This document shows positions 1 to 9,611 of a DNA stretch of 64,000 nt, piece by piece. The position numbers and the translations under genes are program-made. The stretch is from Nicotiana tabacum (Eukaryota; Streptophyta; Magnoliopsida; Solanales; Solanaceae). The notes beneath the pieces were generated by a model that saw only the letters and a list, made by a program, of their open reading frames with translations, ran no database searches and was not told the DNA's origin. The stretch's first letter is position 1. Each line of letters begins with the position of its first letter. The stretch is from positions 111,793,157 through 111,857,156 of the forward strand of contig NC_134089.1 of assembly GCF_000715075.1 (NCBI RefSeq), read 5' to 3'.

Positions 1-2
1 TG

Positions 3-275
3 AATGCAGTTTGCCACGGTCAGTTTTATCAGAATAGGATGTCCATAGCCTTCAACAAAAGAGTCAAGCTGAGACAGTTCGCACCGGGGCAGCTAGTGTT
101 AAAGAAAATTTTCCCGAATCAAGACGAAGCTAAAGGGAAGTTCTCTTCCAACTGGCAAGGTTTGTACATGGTTCACCGAGTTCTAATAGGAGGAGCCCTC
201 ATACTAGCAGAAATGGACGGAGAAGTCTAGCCAAAGCCAATCAATTCAGATGCGGTCAAGCATTACTATGTGTAG
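3..275 (+). pseudogene. Integrase C-terminus of element A (fragment)
   Basis: The frame from base 3 reads the end of a Ty3/gypsy integrase, with motifs such as PGQLVLKK, GKFSSNW and GGALILAEMDGE. It matches the last ~90 residues of the polyprotein ending at 23858. A TAG at 228-230 stands where the sister copy has TGG (Trp), so the last ~14 residues are cut off. The frame stays open after it to a stop near 275. No chromodomain follows, as usual for the Tat clade. The upstream part is outside the window, so this is a non-functional remnant. Confidence 0.85.
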
Positions 276-1078
276 TCTTTATGCTCTCCTGTATGATGTA
301 TTTGAACTACGCCTGACCTGATTCCTGTTTAAGAGGGGATACGTAGGCAGCCCTATGGGTTCGGTCACAATTTAGTAAAATTTTCAATTCCCCCGCAATT
401 GGAAACTTGGGCAGAATTTTGAGGAGGACCCTCAAAATTCTGAAATTGATTTCAGCCAATCACTGCAAGCAATAGAAACATCAACCCATTAAACTAGGGA
501 AGAATTTTGAGGAGGACCCTCAAAATTCCGTAGCAAGAGAGGTTGCAATGTCTTGAACCACGTCGCAGTCGTCGGTTCATCTAAAAACCATTTTAATTAT
601 GTACTTGTGTCATGTTTTTACTAAGCCATGCATGTTTATTGACGAAAACTGTTTGTTTTGCATCGCTACCCCAATGATACATATAGTGTCACCAGATCAA
701 ATCCAAGCAGGCGGGGACACGAACTAACCTCCCCTTTACAAAACTCACGATTTTTCTTTGGATACAGGCACTTGAGTTGCAAAATCATCAAATATACTAT
801 ACACTCATGAGACAAACATTGTTCAGGAATACAACTCTCAGAATTGTTGCACTTACTCACAGTTGCTATCTGCACACAACAGTGTCCCCAACAGTCACAA
901 TATCGCAATCCGCGATTAGCTAAGAAAACGCTATTACCATTTGCCCTTTTATTTCTTCCATAAGGCTACCCTTCTGCCTTCCGAGACTAGGCTCTGTCTC
1001 CATCTGCATTTCTGCATTGCATAAGGCTACCATTCTGCCTTCCGTGGTTAAGCTCTACCTCCATTTGCATTTGCATGG

Positions 1079-1450
1079 CTGAAAGATCGCCACCTCTACA
1101 TCTGCATGGCTGAAAGATCGCCACCTTTACATTCGCATGACTGAAAGATCGCCACCTCTACATTTGCATGGTTGAAAGATCGCCACCTTATTTACATTTG
1201 CATGGCTGAAAGATCGCCACCTCTACATTTTCATGGCTAAAAGATCGCCGCCTTATCTACATTTGCATGGCTGAAAGATCATCGCCTTATTTACATTTGC
1301 ATGGATGAAAGATTGCCGCCTTACTTACATTTGTATGGCTGAAAGATCGCCGACTATTTACATTTGCATGGCTGAAAGATCGCCACCTCTACATTTGCAT
1401 GGCTGAAAGATCGCCGCCTTATTTACACTTGCATGGCTGAAAGAACGCCA
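1079..1450 (+). repeat. Minisatellite, ~12 units of 31-34 bp
   Basis: About twelve degenerate units each contain GAAAGATCGCC followed by a spacer such as ACCTCTACATTTGCATGGCT. Units differ in a CCTTATTTAC versus CCTCTAC variant, giving lengths of 31 to 34 bp. The same core word occurs only about five times, with a 32-bp period, in the corresponding place of element B (25201-25357). The array has therefore expanded or contracted since the two copies separated. Confidence 0.9.
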
Positions 1451-2051
1451 AATTGTCCAAAGGCGTCATTGTTCGGAGGCACCATTTTCATAGCCCGAGA
1501 ACACCATGTCATGGCCTGAGGACCCCTTTTAATCTTTTGCATATCATTATTCAAAGTCATCATGGTTCGGAGGCATCATTCGCATAGCCTGAGAGCATCA
1601 TTTCATGGCCTGCGAATCCTTTATTATACGCTTCATGGCCCAGTACATCATGGTCTAAGGACGTCATCCTAACCATCCGAAGACAAACATTCATGGTCTG
1701 ACGGGAATTTGCATCATGTTTAAATTTACGCACAATATACACTTGTGTTACTTATTTGCAGGCGAACCGGCGAGCAACGGCTATCTCGGCAGGAGCAATC
1801 CCACTTCAGTTCCCACAGACCCATCAGATTTCAACCATTCACTCCGTCCTAAATACTGCATCCGTGCTTGAAAGTCTCCATCGGCATACTCCGCCGACGA
1901 ATCCTGAACTACATATGGCCTGATTTCTGTAAGACCAGGGATATGTAGGCAGCTCATAAGCCAGAGCACGGCCTAATCCTTCTCGAAATATTTTGTTCGG
2001 TCAAAATTGGCCATCATATCTTTACCCAACAACTTTTTCATCCTTCTCGGG

Positions 2052-2065
2052 TAAAGAGGGGCAGT
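2052..2065 (+). other. Polypurine tract of element A
   Basis: The purine-rich run TAAAGAGGGGCAGT lies directly before the TGTTGATACCC start of the LTR. The same run precedes the 3' LTR of element B. This is the expected position of the plus-strand primer for reverse transcription. Confidence 0.7.
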
Positions 2066-4250
2066 TGTTGATACCCAATTTTTTCTGTATATTTTAATAT
2101 GTAAAATACTTTCAAAATAGCATATTTATGCATATATAAGTATGTCCAAATATTTTTATTATTTTTCCTTAATTGTTAAAGATTTTTAAATCAATTTATT
2201 GCCCTATTTTATCAAGAAAACCCCAATAATTATCCCCGAAATTATCATTTTTGGTGATTCATTTATTGGGTTCTCATATTTATACTAAAAAATATAGCTA
2301 ACATAATTTTTGCATATTTTTACAAATTTATTTAGTATTTTTAAACTAAATTGCATATAATTGCAATATTAGCCTTTTTAAGATTTAATTGTAATTATAA
2401 TATAAAATTGATTCTAGTATTTTTTTTATGTGATAATTATGTATTTTTAATCATTTTAGTACTTTTAATTTATTTCCAGAAATTATTTTACTATTGTTTA
2501 TAAAATAAATAAGGGAAAATGGCTATTTAAATGTTAGCCCATTTGCATTTCAATTTTAGCCAGATCTGAAAAATTCTAATTAGACCCAACCTGAGGCCCA
2601 ATTACCCTGACCCAAGTCCTAATCTACCCGACCCACGACCCTCTTAAATAACCCACTTGGATCCCCTTTTAATCCCAGCCGTTGATCACTTAGATCAACA
2701 ACTCACATTTGCCCCTTCCTTTTTTAACCTGAACTAACCCCAAACCTAATCATTTCTCATCTGTGGCCGCCCTTGAATTCCCCCTTCTCCCAATTCTCTC
2801 TCAAGCTCCTCTCAAACCCTAGACGCCTCCCTCCGCTTACACCCTAAAATCGCCGGAATCAATGGCTTCTAAAGCCATTAAAGGCCTGTACCTGCCTCCT
2901 ACGACTCCTACATGCTCGACTATTATGGTCTCAGGACCAGACCTTGAAGAAGTTTGGTCCAGACCTTGGTTTATTTCAGTGCCATGTTGTCTCCGGTAAT
3001 CTTCGACTTTGCTCCAGCCAGCCATGGCTATTCAAACCTGATCTTGACTTCTCCTGCTTAGATCAATGACTTTCCAAGCCTTTCTTACCTTCTGGGTTCT
3101 TCTGGAACCCTAACCTTCGAGGTTTCTCCCAATTCTTTTAGATCCGTTGTAGATCTGTGTTTTCTCTAAGCTTTTAAACGTTTTCTCAAAGTTTCTTTCA
3201 AAACTCTGCTTTCGAAACCTCTTTACCTTTTCCGATTTAGGGTTTTTGTTAAATTATTTCGAAGCTTTTCTGATTTTTAACATGTTCTACTGTGTTCTTT
3301 ATGTTGTTCTTCTACTGGAGTGTGCATGTTAAAAGTCTTTGTTCCTTTTGAGGTTTCTAAATATATTTCCGTGTTAGTATTTGTTCGATTGCTTGTTTTT
3401 CATCTCTATGACTTGATTGACGGTAAAAACCCTAAAACTTTGGGTTTATTCGAGTCCGGAAACTATTTGCTATGTGATTTGCTGGTCCCTCATCTCTGAA
3501 CTTGTTTGGTTTCAAAACCCTATTTTCTTTGGACCTATTCGAGTTTCTGAAGTTGTTTCATCTATTGCTTGACTAAGTTTCGAAACCTTTGTTTCAACTT
3601 CTGTTGCTTTATGTGATTATTGGAACTGGAGTACAGTTTTCAGGAAGGCTTTCTACTTGACCTTTTGCATGCTTCTGATACTCTCCCCTTTCTCTATTAC
3701 CAATGTTGGTGAAACTAACCTATATGACTGTCATGTGATTATTCTCTTTGTCATGAGTTCAGCCTCGCATGCCTAATGTCTATGCACTATTTTATATGCT
3801 AAATTTCCTTCTCAAAATAACCCTTAATTGTGGACTGATTTCAAACCTCTTTGTGTAATTCTGATTGCACTCTTATAGTTGATTCTTTTCTTGTTGTATT
3901 GATTTCCCTATCTCTTGGACCTATTTGAATATTTTCCTTTGAACTTTCGACCCCGACCTTTTCTACTCAATTTGATTAATTCCCTTACCTTGATTACATT
4001 TGTATTGGATTCTTACAGACCTTTCCTTGATTAGAGTCTAATGAACCTAGCCTGTATAACCTACTATGTACTCGAGATACTTCCTTATTGGTCATATTCA
4101 GCCCTATGTGATTTCTTTCCTTATTTAGCAATTGCATGTTACCGTTTGATTTTAACTCCTTAATTAAAGGAGGTTCTTATACCGATTGATTTTAATTGGT
4201 ACACAGTTCCATAATTATTTTCTTGCCTTATTTTTCTGCCTGTTTTCACA

Positions 4251-4260
4251 CTATAAATAC
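4251..4260 (+). promoter_or_regulatory. LTR promoter TATA box, element A
   Basis: CTATAAATAC lies in a GC-poor context about 2.19 kb into the LTR. An identical box sits at the equivalent place in the two LTRs of element B (11696 and 28063). By analogy, transcription would start about 30 bp downstream, dividing a ~2.2 kb U3 from R-U5. Confidence 0.65.
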
Positions 4261-5235
4261 CTGGCTTTTCATTAACCCATATACACACAAAACATACTAA
4301 GTTTTCTGAACTCACACTCACACTCAAAAAGCATTCTCTTGTTACTAGTACTGTGGCCCGTTTTCAAGTTCTGCTACCTGCTTTTATTGTATTTTGCTTC
4401 TTTGAACTAGTATGTTCTGGTTAAATTTTCAGCCTCACAACAATGTGTTTACTTAATACTTTTACCCTCTTGTCTGTCTATTGCTGGTGTTCAGTTCAGT
4501 ACTTGTTTTAGCTTGCTAAAATTTCCTTTCTGCATGTTCTGAATTTATTATGAATCCCACACCCCCTACACCAATGTGTTTGATGCCATGGTTTGCATAA
4601 GGCATGACAATACTGAATATTATAGTCCATGACTCAAGCTTGATCCCTGGGATCCTAACCTCTATGATTCTCTGCTGATGTATGTTCTAGTAGGCTTGTA
4701 GGTATGCCAACATCTCCATTGCTGTGCATGCCCAAAGCTGACCCCCCCTTTGCAACTTCCCTACCCCCTGAACCCTTTTGTGTAAATTTATCAACTTGCT
4801 TGTGGCTGTTTCCCTCTCCTTTATCCCCTTAGAACTCTGTTTCTGCACTTGCACTCTCTCTTAGACTTTAAGTTCTGCCCCCTCTTGTGAGCCTTGCTTT
4901 GAGACCCATTGAGCTCCCTCTGAACTTGGACACTTGAGGGTTGGCCCTTCCATACTGCACTTGTCCCATTCTGATGATACAATTTGGGTGTGAGCACTGC
5001 CCGGAGTTCCATTGAGGCTCTTAGGGAACTCTGACACACTCAAATTGAGAAAGGCTTTGGATTACTGATTTTTTGAGTTGGTCTAACTCATAATTCAGAG
5101 AGGAAGTCAAGAATCAGGCCTCCTCTGGTTGTATTTTTTTTAACTTTTTCTGATGTAATTTTGTTTATTCTGGCTTGTAATAAATACTTGGGGTTGGTTA
5201 GTGAAAAGGGTGGGTAACTATCTATGCAAAAGGGG

Positions 5236-5530
5236 TAGAAATTATGCCTATAGGACTGCTATATTTTTGCATATTCAAATACATGTAGAAATTATGCCTA
5301 TAGGACTGCTATATTTCTGCATATTCAAATACATATAGAAATCATGCCTATAGGATGTTCTAAATTCTGCATATTCAAATACATATAGAAATCATGCCTA
5401 TAGGTCTAGTCTAATTTTGCATATTCAAACTTCATATAGAAATCATGCCTATAAGGTACCTTCAACTTCTGCATATTCAAACTACATATAGATACCATGT
5501 CTATAAGGCTTCTGCATTTCGACACCACGT
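5236..5530 (+). repeat. 50-bp tandem repeat in LTR A with CCTATAGG core
   Basis: Units start at about 5236, 5286, 5336, 5386, 5437 and 5489, giving a period of 50-52 bp. Each carries TAGAAAT.ATGCCTATAGG followed by TTCTGCATATTCAAA. The core CCTATAGG is a palindrome. In the LTRs of element B the same core is scattered at irregular spacing rather than tandem. Confidence 0.85.
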
Positions 5531-6765
5531 CTATGAGGTTTTAAATCAGCAATGTATAGAAAGCATGCCTATATGAGTTTCTAATTGAATCTGATCCGCT
5601 TCACTCAATGTTAGATCTAAAAATCAGTAATCATCAGTTGCAGAACTTGTAATCAATTTGTTTAAATTCTGCCTCTCTTTTAATAATCTGAGTCCTTAAC
5701 TAGTTTAACAAGTATGCATATAGGATTGCAAACAGTTCATTTTGAGTCTCACTGTCTTACCACCTTCTGAATTCAGTAGATATCATGCCTATAGGACCCC
5801 GTCTAAACACTTAGGCAAACCTTAGGGTAATATCTGTAAACTGAATCTGCTTCCGTTAATTATTACAATCAGTAGGCAGGCCTGACTCGGACTTCTTATC
5901 TAAGTTATGTAATAAACTAAAACTGCCTCAACAATCTCATCTCCCTCGTCATTAATGCTTTTAAATCAGACCTAAGCAGTACGTGTAAGTCATGCTAATT
6001 ATATGCTTTCTTTGTTTAGGGAGGTATATCTGAGCCCCTGTTTGTGTACATGCTTTCCCCAAAATGTGCAATATGTGTTTTGTATGCCGCCTTAGAGTTT
6101 TTAGCTTTGAAACTACAAATAAGCCTAATATCCCTCCCCTTTTAGGATTAGTAGTCCTAAGTGCCTTCGGAACCGATAAAATTGGGACGGGTAATAGCAT
6201 GCAATAAGTAATCGAGACCATTCCGCGCTTTAATACCTTAACGGGGTGGGAAGGGTAGATATGGATATGATGACCACAAAATAATGTCACGTGTAGCCCT
6301 TCACTGAGGAGTGATTACCGGACATTGTGTGGGGTGATCCATATTTTTAATAAACCTAGGACTCCCCTCCATTTATTCTTTATTTCTTTCTTTTAGAATT
6401 TCAACTCCTTCTTTTAAAAATCAGCTTTTCTAACCGTTCTTTTTTGTTCATTTTCAAACCCTTCTGTGAAACCCCCTCCTATTTGAGCCTTATTTTGTCT
6501 ATATGTTAATTGCACCTCAATTCATAATAATAGTCTGGTCGGGAACCACACTAGTAGATTCTGAGGGGTTCCTAACACCTTCCCTTAGAATAATTTCAAG
6601 CCCTTACCCTATCTCTAGTTATTCAAATCAAACCTTTTTGGTGTCCTAATGCACCTTAAATCATTAGGTGACGACTCTTCAAATGCAAACCCAGTTCCCA
6701 AAAGGAACGAGTTGTCCCTCCAAATGTCATGAACCCGATTCCGCGAGGAAAAAGGTGGCACGACA

Positions 6766-9329
6766 AGTCATAACCACAATTAATGTGAGCCTCTCGCGCC
6801 TTTGCCCGTGCTTCATCATATGTGGCCTCTGTAACATTGCCCACCTCCCACAAACCCTTGTATATATCCCATTGAGCTTCAGTATGAACCCAAAGCTCGT
6901 GTGAGTGGCGGAGGAAGACTCAATTTGAGCCAATAATCGCTCATTTTCAGCCTTCAGAGCGGTGACCTGATCTCCTAAGGTCGAAGCTTCTTGGTCGATC
7001 CCATTAATGCGTTCCTCAAACCTCGCCTCCATTAGTATGGTCGTCGCTCTCTTCGACTCCTACTCGGACTGAAGGACGCGAGTAGTGTTCTCCAGGGCCG
7101 CTGCCCTCGCTAAAGCCGCATACCAGGCACTCTCGATACTCTCCAACCTGGCAACCTTTCTCTCCAGCTCGACCAACTTTCCCATCCACTACGCACTCAT
7201 CGCCTCGACCTTGACAAGGTTCTGATCCATCTCGGCCTGCATTGACCTCAGTCTCCCCTACAGATAGTCACATTTTGTGGCCACCCCCTTGCCCAACTCG
7301 AGCTCTTCGTCCTTCGCGCGAAGTTGCTCTTCAAGCACACTATTTCTGCGAATAAGGTCCATCAACTGCTGGTGTCTCTTTTCTAATTCCTCGTCGAGGG
7401 ATCGAGCACCGGGATTCTCCCTCAGCCGCTCGTATATCTCACGGCACTTATTGCGGCAGCATCGATACTTCTCTAACATCTTCAAGAAAATCTTGGCCCG
7501 AATGTCGGCCCTGCGCATACTCTCCACTTTCACCATGTACGTTTGAAAAACAAGAAGATGGGTTAAAGCCATACCAACAAGAAAAATGAGAAAAGTGCAA
7601 CATACCCTCAAGCCCATAGCGCCACCTCATTCATCAAATCGATATCAGGAACGTTCCGGAGAGACTCGTTCTCAACAGCGTAGCACAAAATGTCGAACTG
7701 TGGCACCAGATCCTCTGTGTCCCCCTAGGAGATTAACATCCGAAGAGAACTCAAGAATATGGGTCGGGCCTCTAGCACGAACCACTAAGTGGGTAATACC
7801 CTCCTCAAACATCCTGACATCATCAGGATCGAGGTCCGACTCGGATTCATAATTGTCGACCACAATGTTGTTTCCCCTTTCAGTAGGTGAGGAGGAAGCA
7901 TGACCAGGTACGGAGGATGAGGGTACGTTCGAAACCATAACGGCCGCCTCAGAAATCTAGTCCCTTGCCACGGCGGGTTACTGATCCACGACAGTGGAAG
8001 AAATATTCGTCGACGGGGTAGAAATGACGGCTGTCTCCATCTCTACGGGTGGAGTGGTATCAATCTTCGCCCCAGATCCTGTCGATAAAGAGTCGCATGG
8101 TGTATTACAATTGGAGGGGTTGTCTCGAATTCCACTCGCCACCTCTTAGACGACCCTTCTTCTTCCTCAACGCGAGGAGATCTACCCGCCAGACAAGCGA
8201 CACGAGTCAGAACTTCAGTTTGAGAAGTGGACCCCGCAAGAATAACCATGGCCGCAGACTCCACTGAAGCAGCCCTCGACGAAAACCGAGCGGTAGATGC
8301 TGCCGCCGGGCGAGCAGATAATGCTAGTTGGCGAAAAGCCAATGGAGGAGCCCTCGCTCTCCGCACTCTCCCTGCCATTAGCAAATAGCACATAAGAAAC
8401 TAAGTGAAAAGAGAGGAGGAATAACAAACAGAAACGGCATCTCACCTGTAAGGGGCTTGCATCCAAATTTTTCATAAAAGGTCGACCATGTACGAACCCC
8501 CGCCGTATAAGGAAGGATGGCGCTCACCCATTCGCGGATACCTTCAATAGATAGAGGGGGCAATTTCTCGGCTGTAGAAACATAACAGGGTTTATTAGTA
8601 TAGCAAAAAGTGGTTGGATATCCCGCCGACTAAAAACGTAAGAAACTTACGTACAAAGTTCCACCTCTCAGGGAACCCCGTTGGATCCACTACAATGTGC
8701 TCGGTCCGTACATAGAAATAATTCTCATAGAAACGATGGTTAGCCCTGTCGTCCATTTTTACCACCAGACTCTTCGACCCCTGAGGACGCATGTGGAGCA
8801 TCGTGCCGCGAATGAGTTGAGGGGCGAAGATATTGAGCATGTGGTCCAAAGTGATCTCACAACCTGCAAGTTCCGCAAACTTGAGCAACATGACGAACAA
8901 CTTGTACAGGTACAGTGAAAGTTGGGCAGGGCATACCTCGTAAAACCAGCATAAATCTACCACCAAAGGAGGGAGAGGAAGTGTATATCCGATAAGAAAG
9001 GGGTAGGCATTAAACACGCAGTACCCGGGACGGTCAAAATGAACTATGTCATTCCTCACCGCCGGTCGCATGTCAACGTAACTGGGGATTCCCCACCTAG
9101 CTTTCAACTATGCAATGTCTTATTCTTTCATAATAGAAGGGACATGTTCCGGCTCCACCCCGGCGCGACCGCAAAAATCGTTCCATTCTCTCCCAGGATG
9201 AGGCAAGATCTCAACTACTGATGGGACCTCTTCATCTTCCACCACTTTTACTCCCTCGGTAGCCAGAGCAATATTTTCCGGCGCCGAAATTGTGATAGGG
9301 AGATCAGTGCTAGAAGAATCTCCAGCCAT
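6766..9329 (-). pseudogene. Spliced 'putative gypsy-type transposon' (PF04195-like) ORF, decayed
   Basis: The ORF starts at ATG 9329 (MAGDSSSTDLP...). Exon 1 is 9329-8651 and contains the block LYKLFVMLLKFAELAG and FPERWNFV, typical of the plant 'putative gypsy type transposon' family. It ends at a strong GTAAGT donor. Exon 2 is 8571-8446 (acceptor TTCTACAG, donor GTGAGA). Exon 3 starts at 8371 (acceptor ATGGCAG). All three join in phase (679, 126 bp, phase 1 each time). A Ser/Ala/Arg-rich segment follows. After a frameshift near 8105 comes an acidic stretch, then long coiled coils (7540-6910; LEEQLRAKDEEL, LGDQVTALKAENERL). Stops at 9122-9120 and 9110-9108, further stops near 7990-7950, and truncation by element A make it a pseudogene. 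The role of this protein family is unknown. Confidence 0.65.
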
Positions 9330-9489
9330 TTCGTCCAGATGGTGCGGCAAAAAGACAAGGAAAAGGAAGGATGAAAGTTTTTCAGTCAAATGGTAGCGAA
9401 CGAAAATTCAGAGTATTAAGAAGAAAGTATATCCACAAAATTCTTTCAAGAACAAAGTAGAGAAGTGTGTCAATCGAGTGATGTGTTCC

Positions 9490-9500
9490 CTATATTTATT
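9490..9500 (-). promoter_or_regulatory. Possible TATA box of the minus-strand ORF
   Basis: On the minus strand this reads AATAAATATAG, about 160 bp upstream of the ATG at 9329. Position and composition suit a promoter for the antisense ORF. It is only a motif match in an AT-rich plant background. Confidence 0.35.
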
Positions 9501-9606
9501 AGAGACATAAATTCCCCCAAAGCACGAAATCCAAGAGTTACCAATTGAATCTGATAGGGCACGAAACGTTTCGGTTGCCCAAGAACGTGTGTCATAATGG
9601 CGGCAA

Positions 9607-9611
9607 CCACG
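9607..9611 (+). repeat. Target site duplication CCACG, left of element B
   Basis: CCACG directly precedes the TGTTGATACCC start of the 5' LTR. The same five bases follow the 3' LTR at 30516-30520. Five-bp duplications are standard for LTR retrotransposon integrases. The match sets the borders of the element and shows the insertion is intact at both ends. Confidence 0.9.

Larger units (their letters stand above)
276..2065 (+). other. 3' untranslated region of element A
   Basis: This is non-coding sequence between the integrase end and the LTR. It has the same order as 23859-25988 of element B. Near 420 and 510 are two copies of a motif around GAGGACCCTCAAAATT. Next come ATAAGGCTACC.TTCTGCCTTCC modules near 960-1050, a minisatellite (1079-1450) and a region with repeated CATGG.CTGA/CATGGCC words (1460-1700). 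Long ORFs here on either strand have no recognisable domain and I regard them as chance. Confidence 0.7.
1..6765 (+). mobile_element. Ogre/Tat-like Ty3/gypsy element A, 3' part only
   Basis: This is the right-hand part of an LTR retrotransposon whose left part lies outside the window. In order it shows the integrase C-terminus, an untranslated region with a minisatellite, a polypurine tract and one 4.7 kb LTR. The integrase tail and the LTR align with the same parts of the complete element at 9612-30515, so both belong to one family. The LTR ends in ...GACA at 6765, and the next base resumes the minus-strand reading frame of older element D. Element A therefore inserted into that ORF. Its target duplication cannot be checked because the 5' end is missing. 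Confidence 0.85.
2066..6765 (+). repeat. 3' LTR of element A (4.70 kb)
   Basis: It starts TGTTGATACCCAATTTTT and ends GGTGGCACGACA, with TG...CA ends. Landmarks match the LTRs at 9612 and 25989 in the same order: AT-rich start, CTATAAATAC promoter, CCTATAGG repeat block, a conserved block at about 6190-6280, and a terminal part containing CACTAGTAGATTCTGAGGGG. It is visibly more diverged from both LTRs of element B than they are from each other, so it is an older or separate insertion. The short ORFs inside have no domain content. Confidence 0.9.
6766..9611 (-). mobile_element. Older retroelement D, left surviving segment
   Basis: This sequence lies between the LTR of element A and the 5' LTR of element B, and continues after element B at 30516. 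It holds a minus-strand, intron-containing ORF (to 9329) and its upstream region. Both flanking elements interrupt it: element A cuts the ORF at 6765/6766, and element B is flanked by CCACG repeats taken from it. The right continuation looks like an LTR in plus orientation. My preferred reading is a plus-orientation Tat-type element with an antisense ORF next to its 3' LTR. A minus-orientation element is the alternative. Confidence 0.6.

Noticed and set aside
1079..1450. CRISPR-like array
   Set aside because: Regular ~32-bp units are present, but whole units repeat with no unique spacers, and this is a plant retroelement 3' UTR.
2837..3025. Minus-strand ORF in LTR A with fairly ordinary composition
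   Set aside because: It falls in U3 of a bounded LTR and the same region in element B is not open.
5961..6290. 109-codon minus-strand ORF in LTR A
   Set aside because: It lies within an LTR, is not conserved in the other two LTRs of the family and has no domain.
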